From a virus, in the IMG/VR virus record IMGVR_UViG_3300045996_001508, positions 1 to 41,021 of that record: a stretch of 41,021 nt of DNA. The stretch is one strand, 5' to 3'. The notes beneath the pieces are model-generated. The model ran no database searches and was not told the origin of the DNA. It saw nothing but the letters and a program-made list of their open reading frames with translations. This document shows positions 33,451 to 40,036 of this stretch, in pieces; positions within the stretch are counted from its first letter, which is position 1; every line of letters begins with the position of its first letter. Both the position numbers and the translations under genes were made by a program.

Positions 33451-33513
33451 ACGGACCGGCTTATCCTGTCCGCCCGCATGCTGACGCGGGTGGACCAGGA
33501 GACGTAAGTCCGT
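33451..33513 (+). ncRNA. Structured leader RNA/hairpin upstream of the rightward cassette
   Basis: A 62-base imperfect hairpin. GTCCGCCCGC (33468-33477) pairs with GCGGGTGGAC (33486-33495), with loop ATGCTGAC. TCCT (33464-33467) pairs with AGGA (33497-33500). CTTA pairs with TAAG (33505-33508). ACGGA (33451-33455) pairs with TCCGT (33509-33513). Asymmetric bulges CCGG and GACG lie on opposite sides. The Shine-Dalgarno for the first gene is 13 bases further on. It could be an mRNA leader, a protein-binding element or a small RNA. Confidence 0.55.
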
Positions 33514-33536
33514 AACTCACCACCAAAGGAAAAACC

Positions 33537-33659
33537 ATGTTTTATAGACCAAGGCGTCAATGGAGCAGACCACCTCAGGCTGACCACATGCTCATCTACG
33601 CGCTCTACGTGGCGCTCGGGACCATCGTGAGCATGGGCATTAGGGCAGCGCTCGGATGA
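33537..33659 (+). CDS. 40-residue membrane peptide, first gene of the cassette
   Basis: The peptide starts with MFYRPRRQWSRP (basic, six Arg) and has a hydrophobic second half (MLIYALYVALGTIVSMGIRAAL). AAAGGA is seven bases before ATG. Its TGA overlaps the next gene's ATG (ATGA). No family is recognised. It is the first gene of a string of coupled small genes. Basic N-terminus plus TM is a common layout of small membrane effectors, but function is unknown. Confidence 0.6.
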   Translation: MFYRPRRQWSRPPQADHMLIYALYVALGTIVSMGIRAALG

Positions 33660-34237
33660 CGGACCCAGCCCAGGAGCTGATGTTTCTGCTCAAAGGTTTC
33701 ATGACCAAGGAGCAGTACGAGGACCTTCACATCCTTCTCATGCAGAAGAGAAGCATCGCCCTCGCTCAGGAGCGCCTCTACCTGCAGTTCAACGGCAGAA
33801 GGAAGTTAAAGAGGGACATCCCGGAAGAGAAGGAGGCTATCGACGAGCTGAACCTTCTCGAAAAGGGCAAGTCTCCGCTCTTCAGGAAAATCGAGGACCT
33901 GATCGAAAGCTCGCAGGTTCCGAAGAGGCCCAAGCTCAGCCCGCAATACGGGAAAATTCTTGAGCACGGGCGCACTCCCGCGATGTACAACTCGCTGGCC
34001 AGCTCAATCACGCTATGGCTGGGCCAATGGGGCGAGGTCACGGCGGGCTACATGGCCGGAACAGGAAGACCAGAAGAACCGAACATCTGGCGGGACAGAC
34101 ACGTCATTCCAAGTCTTCTGCAGTGCATAAGGGACATCCGTGGAGAGCCTGATCCAACAGCTCCTGAAACGACGGCATCGCATGACGCGAATGACGTACC
34201 TGAGGAGGATCAGGAGGAGGACGTTCGGCCAGGATAG
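33656..34237 (+). CDS. Hypothetical helical protein (193 residues)
   Basis: Mostly helical and charged: FLLKGFMTKEQYEDLHILLMQ, ALAQERLYLQFNGRRKLKRD, a Pro/Lys segment (QVPKRPKLSPQYGKILEHGR), then LASSITLWLGQWGE, and a Pro/Asp/Glu tail. No catalytic motif or family recognised. Coupled (ATGA) to the membrane peptide upstream. The acidic end (PEEDQEEDVRPG) is probably disordered. Confidence 0.65.
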   Translation: MTDPAQELMFLLKGFMTKEQYEDLHILLMQKRSIALAQERLYLQFNGRRKLKRDIPEEKEAIDELNLLEKGKSPLFRKIEDLIESSQVPKRPKLSPQYGKILEHGRTPAMYNSLASSITLWLGQWGEVTAGYMAGTGRPEEPNIWRDRHVIPSLLQCIRDIRGEPDPTAPETTASHDANDVPEEDQEEDVRPG

Positions 34238-34238
34238 C

Positions 34239-34319
34239 ATGGCCAGACGCACTCTCTTTTGGCTACCCGGCCGCCGGAAGACGGTCTGGGGCAACACCAA
34301 CAGAAGGAAATCGACGTGA
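34239..34319 (+). CDS. 26-residue basic peptide, possible
   Basis: ATG is one base after the upstream TAG and the stop TGA overlaps the GTG start of the next gene (GTGA). The 26 codons encode a strongly basic peptide (RRTLFWLPGRRKTVW...). Supported only by its coupling on both sides; the SD in front (AGGATAGC) is weak. Confidence 0.33.
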   Translation: MARRTLFWLPGRRKTVWGNTNRRKST

Positions 34320-34696
34320 AGCAGTTCAGCAAGGTCGCCCAGAAGCACATCGAGAGCCTCGCAGGCGATCTGCGCGCGAGCGCGTCATCCCTGCAGGAGC
34401 AGCACAGCGACCTCCTGGAGGCCGTGCGCGAGTTCAATGCCCTCGTGACCAAGCACAACGAGAAGGTCCAGGAGACCACCACCTTCCTCGAAGAGCTGAA
34501 GGGCGACATGGAGGGCTACTTCGAGGAGCGCTCCGAGAAGTGGCAGGAGGGCGACGCCGGCCAGGACTATCAGGCCTGGATCGACGCCGTAGGCGAGGCC
34601 ATCGACGGCCTGGAGCAGGTGGAGGAGGTCGACGAGCCCGAAGAGCCGGTAGTCGACGGTCTCGACGCGCTCGACGAACTTCCGACCTCGCCATGA
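34316..34696 (+). CDS. Coiled-coil phage protein, hypothetical
   Basis: A 126-residue protein. Heptad-like helices through residues 5-85 (VAQKHIESLAGDLRASASSLQEQHSDLLEAVREFNALV...) and an acidic tail (EEVDEPEEPVVDGLD). GTG at 34316 has AAGGA seven bases upstream, preferred over the TTG at 34259 (145 residues), which lacks a ribosome site. Tail overlaps the next ATG (ATGA). No function recognised. Confidence 0.65.
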   Translation: MKQFSKVAQKHIESLAGDLRASASSLQEQHSDLLEAVREFNALVTKHNEKVQETTTFLEELKGDMEGYFEERSEKWQEGDAGQDYQAWIDAVGEAIDGLEQVEEVDEPEEPVVDGLDALDELPTSP

Positions 34697-34935
34697 GCGC
34701 GCGCGGCCGGGCCTGCGAGAAGTGCGACTTCTTCGAGCCCATGGAGCATGAAAAGCTAAAAGGACGTGGCATATGCCGGGTCAATTCGCCCACGCGCCAA
34801 TGGCTCTACCGGCTAATCTTAGGCACCGATCCGATCAATATCGGATGGCCCGTGGTCAACGCAGGCGATTGGTGCGGCAAGTTCGAGGCGCTACCTAAGG
34901 CAGGCGACAGCCTCACCAACCAAGGCAAACCGTGA
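34693..34935 (+). CDS. Small four-Cys protein (CxxC...C...DWCG family)
   Basis: An 80-residue protein with CEKCDFF, GICRVNSP and NAGDWCGKFEA. The four Cys (CxxC, C, C) and the WPVV..DWCG end define a widespread small family in phages and proteobacteria, thought to bind a metal. Function is unknown. Start ATG at 34693 overlaps the upstream TGA; its TGA overlaps the next ATG by one base. Confidence 0.78.
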   Translation: MSARGRACEKCDFFEPMEHEKLKGRGICRVNSPTRQWLYRLILGTDPINIGWPVVNAGDWCGKFEALPKAGDSLTNQGKP

Positions 34936-35084
34936 TGGATCAGCGTGAAAGAGAATCCCTGGAGCAGATCGATGACATGGTGTGGGAGTGCGTTCCCGAC
35001 CGTCTCATCACGATCCTGGCCTCCATGCTGGTCGTGGTCCCCGTCGTTGGGATCATCGGCTACTTCATCGTGGTGCTGACCTGA
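34935..35084 (+). CDS. 49-residue single-TM protein, hypothetical
   Basis: Acidic N-terminal half (MDQRERESLEQIDDMVWE) followed by a TM segment (LITILASMLVVVPVVGIIGYFIVV). Both ends overlap neighbouring genes by one base (TGATG), so it is well supported by layout though short. No family recognised. A third small membrane protein in the cassette. Confidence 0.6.
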   Translation: MDQRERESLEQIDDMVWECVPDRLITILASMLVVVPVVGIIGYFIVVLT

Positions 35085-35569
35085 TGAGCCAGCTGCAGCT
35101 CTATCGGATCGTCTGGGAAGGCGTCGATCACAAGATCGGCGGCCTGGAGCGCATCATCGCCTGCATCGACATCGAGGCCATGGGCATCGAAGACGCCAAG
35201 CAGTGGGTGCGCAACAACAAGCACCGCTACACCAGCAACTATATCGATCTGAACCGCATCAGGATCGAGGTCGTCAACAAGGAGGCGGTGAACGGACAGC
35301 CCCAGCCGTCCGACATGGTGGCGTCCTACGATCCAGCCAGGACCAGATGGGAGGACACCGAGCAGGACACCCTCGAGGGCCTCAAATTGGAGCTGGGCCA
35401 GCTCCGGCGGGAGCTAGACCTCGCCCAGAAGCTGGCCGGGCAGGCCGGCGAGCTGGCCGAGGAAATCGAGCAGGCCTGGGACGCTCTCGGGCATCAGAAC
35501 AAAGGACACCTGTCGCTGGCAGAGGCCATCATGGCCCTGCAGCACGAAACCGAAGGGAATGCAGAATGA
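35084..35569 (+). CDS. Hypothetical protein with C-terminal coiled coil (161 residues)
   Basis: Residues 1-75 are mixed alpha-beta (SQLQLYRIVWEGVDHKIGGLERIIACIDIEA); residues about 88-150 form a coiled coil (LEGLKLELGQLRRELDLAQKLAGQAGELAEEIEQAWDALG). No family recognised. Both start and stop are in overlap with neighbours (TGATG, ATGA). Confidence 0.65.
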   Translation: MSQLQLYRIVWEGVDHKIGGLERIIACIDIEAMGIEDAKQWVRNNKHRYTSNYIDLNRIRIEVVNKEAVNGQPQPSDMVASYDPARTRWEDTEQDTLEGLKLELGQLRRELDLAQKLAGQAGELAEEIEQAWDALGHQNKGHLSLAEAIMALQHETEGNAE

Positions 35570-35847
35570 GCGGTCAGAAGATCATGGACGGGCTGAACGA
35601 GGCCGTCGAGCGCGCGCGCGAGCGAGCGCGTAAGGCGAAGAAGGCCTTCCCTGCCTTCTCGCCGGCCGAGGCCGCCCTCATCAAGAGGGTCTACATGTCC
35701 AACGGCGGGAGCTTCTGGTTCGCCGACGCCGATGAGGCCAAGGTGGCGCAGTCGCTGGTGAAGCGAAAGCTCATCACCATGGAGCAGCACAAGGGGCTCC
35801 GAGGCTGGTATCGACTGCGGATGCGCGAGAAGGAAGCGAAAGAATGA
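35566..35847 (+). CDS. Hypothetical protein with winged-helix-like C-terminus (93 residues)
   Basis: The N-terminal helix is very basic (LNEAVERARERARKAKKAF). A compact unit follows: FSPAEAALIKRVYMSNGGSFWFADADEAKVAQSLVKRKLITMEQHKGLRGWYRL, which reads like the helix-strand pattern of a small winged-helix fold (a 'locus between helices then a basic wing'). A DNA-binding role is possible but the match is only by pattern. ATGA coupling at both ends. Confidence 0.55.
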   Translation: MSGQKIMDGLNEAVERARERARKAKKAFPAFSPAEAALIKRVYMSNGGSFWFADADEAKVAQSLVKRKLITMEQHKGLRGWYRLRMREKEAKE

Positions 35848-36140
35848 GTGACGCATCCGGCAATGTCATGCTTGACCAGATCGGCATGGCGATGGAGCTG
35901 GCAGAGACCGCGGAGAAGACCCTGCAGCAGGGAGACGCCATCCAGGCTTTAGTTCTCCTGGCGGCAATTCCGGCCTTCCTGCCCGAGAACCAGCGCATCA
36001 ACATGGGCCACCTGCTCTGCGATGCGGTGCGCGGCAACCTGAACTATAGCGCGGCGATCCGCGATACGATCCGGATCATCGTCTCAGTACGGGAGGGAGA
36101 CAAATTTCCTACCAATCATCCTACAAACAATACCGCCTGA
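35844..36140 (+). CDS. Hypothetical helical protein (98 residues)
   Basis: Helical throughout: MLDQIGMAMELAETAEKTLQQGDAIQALVLLAAIPAFLPENQ, then LCDAVRGNLNYSAAIRDTIRIIVSV. No motif or family recognised. ATGA coupling upstream. Its last 37 bases overlap the possible ATT-initiated next gene. Confidence 0.58.
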   Translation: MSDASGNVMLDQIGMAMELAETAEKTLQQGDAIQALVLLAAIPAFLPENQRINMGHLLCDAVRGNLNYSAAIRDTIRIIVSVREGDKFPTNHPTNNTA

Positions 36141-36379
36141 ACGGCCGCTCGATCCGCCAGATGCTCGACGAGGACATCGACGGCGGTGGTGGCCTCTGGC
36201 ACGTCGATGACAGCCGGGAGAACGGCATCATCCACGTCTGCAACCTGAAGATGGCGTTCATCGGCATCCAACTGGGCGACACGCTCTACCTGGAGCGCGA
36301 GACCGTCGAGGGATGGGAATGGCTGAAGGAGCAACGGAAAATCCCAGCGGACTCATCCTGGCGTCCATCGCCGGCCTGA
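36104..36379 (+). CDS. Hypothetical protein, possibly ATT-initiated (91 residues)
   Basis: A mixed protein (WHVDDSRENGIIHVCNLKMAFIGIQLGDTLYLERETVEGW). An ATG at 36161 would give 72 residues, but no SD stands before it. GGAGGGAGA lies directly upstream of ATT at 36104, and translation from there adds ISYQSSYKQYRLNGRSIRQ, which is smooth protein-like sequence. ATT is a rare but real start (infC). No family recognised. The C-terminus overlaps the next gene by 67 bases. Confidence 0.5.
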   Translation: MSYQSSYKQYRLNGRSIRQMLDEDIDGGGGLWHVDDSRENGIIHVCNLKMAFIGIQLGDTLYLERETVEGWEWLKEQRKIPADSSWRPSPA

Positions 36380-36774
36380 GCGCCGGAGCCGGCGCCGCTT
36401 CGCTCTGGGGAAGACCGCACTGGATCGTCCTGCTCATCTGCCTCATCGCCCTGGCCTGGGCCGCGATAAACTGCACGAAGGAGAATGCACATGAAAAACG
36501 TCACCAACGCCATCTGCGGAGATATGGAATGAAGCACGCACGCGCGGACTACGACCGCATCCAAGATCCGGAGGGGAAGATCGGCCAGGACGAGCCGGTA
36601 ATGCTCTTCCGCGCGCAGGACAAGCACTTCCCCAAGGTGCTCGCCTACTACCTCATGCTTCTGGGCAAGGACGCCGAGGCCCGGCCGGACATCTTGACCG
36701 CGGTGGTCGGCCAGATCAGGGCCGGGCAGCGCTGGCAGGCCGAGCACGGCTGCAAGACGCCGGATCTGCCATGA
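36313..36774 (+). CDS. Two-domain hypothetical: TM segment plus small 'MKHAR...' family domain
   Basis: A 153-residue frame. Residues 15-52 hold membrane segments (LILASIAGLSAGAGAASLWG, HWIVLLICLIALAWAAI). Residues 73-153 (KHARADYDRIQDPEGKIGQDEPVMLFRAQDK...) look like a phage family usually found as a stand-alone protein of about 80 residues. An internal ATG at 36529 (MKHARADYD) with GGAG eight bases upstream would make that domain alone. The first 67 bases overlap the previous gene. Either a fusion or a dual-product gene. Function of the domain is unknown. Confidence 0.6.
   Translation: MGMAEGATENPSGLILASIAGLSAGAGAASLWGRPHWIVLLICLIALAWAAINCTKENAHEKRHQRHLRRYGMKHARADYDRIQDPEGKIGQDEPVMLFRAQDKHFPKVLAYYLMLLGKDAEARPDILTAVVGQIRAGQRWQAEHGCKTPDLP
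36491..36532 (+). CDS. 13-codon leader peptide, possible
   Basis: ATG at 36491 is preceded by AAGGAG with seven bases between, the best SD in the cassette. It encodes MKNVTNAICGDME and its TGA overlaps the internal ATG at 36529 (ATGA). It lies in another frame inside the 153-residue frame. It may couple translation to the internal domain. Confidence 0.3.
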   Translation: MKNVTNAICGDME

Positions 36775-37238
36775 GCTGGAAAGCCTGGCTCGCCAAGAAG
36801 CTATGTCCTGAGGCCTTCGAGGACCAGAGGAGATGGCGGCACGCCTACGATCTGCTCTACGAGCTGAAGTGGTGGTGCCATGGCCACTTCCCCGAGGCTT
36901 CTATGGGCGCCAACTGGGTCCTGGCCTGCGTCTTTCGCCACTTCGGCGACCCCGATAGGCGGGACTGCATCGGCGCCTGCACTATCGAGCAGTTCCGTGA
37001 GGACTTGCGCAATCTGCGGCGCCAGGAGGAAGAGGCAGAAGCAAGACCCAGCCGGGACAAGCTCATTGAGGCCTTGGGCTTCTACGCCCGGCATGAGCAC
37101 TGGATGTCGCTCAGCGACGACGGGCCTCAGAGGGTTCTGATCGCCATGAAGGGCAAGAGCAGCCCTGAGGGCTGGTCCGTAGCCGAGGACTGCCTAGAGG
37201 GTCGATCTGAAGCTCTTCGCTCCTTCGCCTCACCCTAG
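36771..37238 (+). CDS. Hypothetical protein, last gene of the cassette (155 residues)
   Basis: A helical protein with many aromatic and Cys residues (KAWLAKKLCPEAFEDQRRWRHAYDLLYELKWWCHG, ACVFRHFGDPDRRDCIGACTIEQFREDLRNLRRQ). No family recognised. ATGA coupling upstream. Its end overlaps the large terminase end by nine bases, tail to tail, so no room is left for a terminator between the two converging operons. Confidence 0.6.
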   Translation: MSWKAWLAKKLCPEAFEDQRRWRHAYDLLYELKWWCHGHFPEASMGANWVLACVFRHFGDPDRRDCIGACTIEQFREDLRNLRRQEEEAEARPSRDKLIEALGFYARHEHWMSLSDDGPQRVLIAMKGKSSPEGWSVAEDCLEGRSEALRSFASP

Positions 37239-39191
37239 ATAGGGGTCGTCGGCATCCCTGGTCGAGCCTAGGAGCATGTCGGCGAAGTCGATCTTCCGCT
37301 TCGACCTGGAGGATGGTCCTGGACGGCGCTTGGCCTCCTCCAGGGCCTCTTCCGGCCGGGCTCGGTAGTTCTCCTCCCGACGGCGCCACGCGGCCTCAGG
37401 CATGCTCCAAAGGCCGGCTACGATGGCTCCTGCATAGGCGTAGACCCAGCAATCGAGCGCCTCGTTGTTCTCGGACGGCTTCTTGCGCCACTCCCACTCG
37501 ACATAGCCCTTGCGGTTGACCTTCTTGATCTTCCTCTCGGAGGTCATCTGCTGCAGCTCATCGTCGGTGGCCCAGTGCGGGATATGCACATACCCTGGAG
37601 GGGGTAGCTCACCGGGCATGGGCGGATCGAGGCGCAGCTTCCGGATCAAGTAGTCCTTTGCCTTGTTGACGCCGATGGCTGTGGTCGCGACGCCGAAGGC
37701 AGCCTTCTTGCCCGTCTTCGAGAACTCCTGAACCTGCTTCGGACCCGCGACAAGCGACTGGCGGGGATCGCCCTTCCCGAGAATGACCCGGTCGTCGAAC
37801 TTGTACCGCCGGCCCCAGCCATAGGCCTCTTCGGTGAAGGCGCCAGTATCGAGCACGATCTTCTCGATCCGCATCAATTCCCCGGAAGCGCTCAGCCATG
37901 CAGTGCTCTCATCCAGCAGGAGGTCGACCCGCTCCCAGGCCTCGGGATCGTCGGGACCGGCATCGATCACATCCTGCTTGATCAGCCAGCACTCGCCCTG
38001 GCGTCCCCAGCCCCAGACCCGGTACTCCATGCGGTTCTTCTGCAGATCGACGCCACAGGTCAACATCAGGACGCCGTCCGGCAGCTGGTGCGCGCTGAAC
38101 TGCTCCTTCTTGCGGTGCAGCATCTTCCAGTCCGGTGTATCGGACTCTTCCGCCCAGGTGTGGCCGAGGTAGGTGTTGACGAACACCTTGCGCTGCTCGT
38201 CCGTCCGGCAGGCGGTCCACTCGCGCGCCATCTCGGCATGGGTCACGTCAGGCGACATGAGGCCGTCGATGATGTAGCTGCGGATCGTTCCTGCGTCCTG
38301 AGTCGCCACCCAGCGGCCCTCGGCGACGTTAGCGATCCGCTGGATGTCGGACCAGACGATGCCGCAGCTCACGCACCTGTAGACGGCGGTGCTGGGCAGG
38401 TGCTCGCCCGTGATCGCGTGCTTCTCCCAGTGGAGGTTCTCGAACTCCACCGTCTGCTCGTGGCCGCAGTCAGGATCGTGGCACTTCACGAGCCAGCGAC
38501 GCTTATCTCCTCGATCAACAACACCTTCGATGAGGCTAAGGCCGGCGATGTCCGGAGTTGATCCAAGGACAAGCTTACCTCCTCGCCGCAGGTACGTCTG
38601 GGCTCGCTTCTTGACCAGCGAGATCGGGTCGCCTTCGTCGCCGGCAGAGACGGGGTAGCGATCGACCTCATCGAGCATGATCCTCTTGGCAGGCCAGGAC
38701 GCGAGACCAGTAGGCGAGTTGGCTCCAACAGCCTTAATAGCCCCTCCAGGGTATCGTTTATGAAGTACAGAATTGGTCCCATCCCTGGACTTCGCCGGCT
38801 TGATCAGGCCGTTAAGCGCTGGAGACGCCGAGATAACCGGCTGAAGGCGGTCCTTCGACCAAATTTCGGCCTCGTTCTCGGTCGGCATTGCCACGAGAAT
38901 GCGCGAAGGATCACAACGGACGAAGTAGGAGACCGAAGCTGTAAATACCAGCGTCCAGCCAACCTGGGCAGGCTTTTGAACGGCAACGATCTCGATGTCG
39001 TCATCGATGAAGCTGTCCACGATCTCGACCAGAAAGCGGTGTCGGGTGAAAGTATAGGCACCCGGAATCGCCGATTCCTCGGTCGGAATTGTCAGTTCAC
39101 GCTCCATCCACTTCGATGGAGGCAGGTCAGGAGGCGGTTCCCAGAGCCTGTCGGCCTTGTCGAATGCCCTAGTGACTACTTCTGAAACCAT
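37230..39191 (-). CDS. A: Terminase large subunit, lambda gpA-like
   Basis: A 653-residue terminase (lambda gpA 641) that cuts and pumps DNA. The N-terminal ATPase has VQKPAQVGWT (Walker A with Lys ahead of the usual place, as in gpA), RILVAMPTENEAEIWSKDR, MLDEVDRYP (Walker B), and GSTPD (coupling). A zinc-type pair of Cys (CHDPDCGHE, CVSCG) sits at about 235-275. The C-terminal nuclease region carries CGVDLQKNRMEYRVWGWG and the late ALDCWVYAYAG. Lies between TerS and the reversed cassette. Confidence 0.95.
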   Translation of the reverse strand: MVSEVVTRAFDKADRLWEPPPDLPPSKWMERELTIPTEESAIPGAYTFTRHRFLVEIVDSFIDDDIEIVAVQKPAQVGWTLVFTASVSYFVRCDPSRILVAMPTENEAEIWSKDRLQPVISASPALNGLIKPAKSRDGTNSVLHKRYPGGAIKAVGANSPTGLASWPAKRIMLDEVDRYPVSAGDEGDPISLVKKRAQTYLRRGGKLVLGSTPDIAGLSLIEGVVDRGDKRRWLVKCHDPDCGHEQTVEFENLHWEKHAITGEHLPSTAVYRCVSCGIVWSDIQRIANVAEGRWVATQDAGTIRSYIIDGLMSPDVTHAEMAREWTACRTDEQRKVFVNTYLGHTWAEESDTPDWKMLHRKKEQFSAHQLPDGVLMLTCGVDLQKNRMEYRVWGWGRQGECWLIKQDVIDAGPDDPEAWERVDLLLDESTAWLSASGELMRIEKIVLDTGAFTEEAYGWGRRYKFDDRVILGKGDPRQSLVAGPKQVQEFSKTGKKAAFGVATTAIGVNKAKDYLIRKLRLDPPMPGELPPPGYVHIPHWATDDELQQMTSERKIKKVNRKGYVEWEWRKKPSENNEALDCWVYAYAGAIVAGLWSMPEAAWRRREENYRARPEEALEEAKRRPGPSSRSKRKIDFADMLLGSTRDADDPYLG

Positions 39192-39506
39192 CTACTCATA
39201 CCTTCCAGGGACATTCATGACCGCACGCTCAAGAGTACGTATATTGCGTACCAGCATAGCCACAACGTACTCGTTGGCCTCCAGGCGAGCATTCAAAGCC
39301 CCGATCCTGGCGTCTTTGGCCGCAATGGAGAACTCTAGACAGCGTAGGCGTTCCTCCACCGACTGGTTCCAAGTCCTGGGACCGGGTCCAGGCGCCTTTT
39401 CAACTCCATAGAATCCATGGAGGGGTCTATCGAAGATCCCCTCTCGGATGCTGCGGTCGACCGCCTGACTGATCATGTCGCGGTACTCGTGGTTCTCGGC
39501 TGCCAT
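39192..39506 (-). CDS. Hypothetical protein between terminase subunits (104 residues)
   Basis: Helical protein with a heptad-like middle (SVEERLRCLEFSIAAKDARIGALNARLEANEYVVAMLVRNIRTLERAV). The N-terminus is polar with Gly/Pro (GVEKAPGPGPRTW). Shares the overlap base with TerS stop and touches the TerL start (stop then start). No family recognised; may be a packaging accessory. Confidence 0.6.
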   Translation of the reverse strand: MAAENHEYRDMISQAVDRSIREGIFDRPLHGFYGVEKAPGPGPRTWNQSVEERLRCLEFSIAAKDARIGALNARLEANEYVVAMLVRNIRTLERAVMNVPGRYE

Positions 39507-40036
39507 CAGGCCTCATCCTCTGACTTGTCGACCTCTTCCTGGCTCCGTGACAGCTCCTGCAAGGCCCTGTTGATGGCGCTATGCAGTCGATGACGGATGA
39601 CCTTGGGGTCGTGCACGATCGCAAGATCGTCTGCCAGGGCTCCTGGGAGCCCTAACATCAGGGCTCGCGCGCGTCCAATCCTGGCCTGCTGCTCCTCGAT
39701 CACATCCGGAGCCGGCAAAAGCTCACCCCTGGAGGTGGCATTCTTCAGCGAGGCAGTTATCCGCTGCTCTCGACGCAGTTTGGCCAGCTCCAGGTCGCTG
39801 TCGAGGTCTTCCTCACCGGCATCGCCGGCTACGGCGGTCACAGCCTCGTTCAGGAGCCACCGCATGACTTCGGCGGTGTAGACCCTGTACTCGCCGCCCT
39901 TGTCGTCAGGCCTCTGGTGAATAGGCATGCCTTCTCGGACGTGCTTATCGAAGATCTGACGGCTCCAACCGAAGATCGAGCAGCACCGCTGCTTGTTGAC
40001 TAGCTCGCCCTTAACCTTCGCTGGCGGGGTTGGCAT
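39506..40036 (-). CDS. Terminase small subunit, Nu1-like
   Basis: A 176-residue protein. Residues 13-40 form a helix-turn-helix (VNKQRCCSIFGWSRQIFDKHVREGMP) as in Nu1, followed by YRVYTAEVMRWLL. The middle has a helical segment (LAKLRREQRITASLKNATSRGELL) typical of the Nu1/GpA-contact region. C-terminus acidic. It binds the packaging start (cos/pac) and recruits the large subunit. The next upstream gene overlaps its start by 26 bases. Confidence 0.88.
   Translation of the reverse strand: MPTPPAKVKGELVNKQRCCSIFGWSRQIFDKHVREGMPIHQRPDDKGGEYRVYTAEVMRWLLNEAVTAVAGDAGEEDLDSDLELAKLRREQRITASLKNATSRGELLPAPDVIEEQQARIGRARALMLGLPGALADDLAIVHDPKVIRHRLHSAINRALQELSRSQEEVDKSEDEA

Larger units (their letters stand above)
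646..39734. repeat. Dispersed octamer CCCTGGAG (25 copies)
   Basis: Plus-strand CCCTGGAG starts at 646, 2562, 6158, 8927, 9717, 14772, 20876, 22146, 22488, 27261, 28506, 31635, 32726, 34957, 37593 and 39727. Its complement CTCCAGGG starts at 2592, 3133, 5190, 13073, 14701, 25473, 32955, 37338 and 38744. The copies fall in all codon phases and encode different residue pairs (Leu-Glu, Leu-Gln-Gly, Pro-Gly, Ser-Arg), so protein sequence does not explain them. My estimate of chance count from base composition is about two. None lies in the 15-20.8 kb hub gene. Confidence 0.7.

Noticed and set aside
33375-33587. 70-codon minus-strand frame across the leader hairpin
   Set aside because: Covers the structured leader and promoter of the plus operon; no ribosome site and no protein-like hydrophobic pattern.
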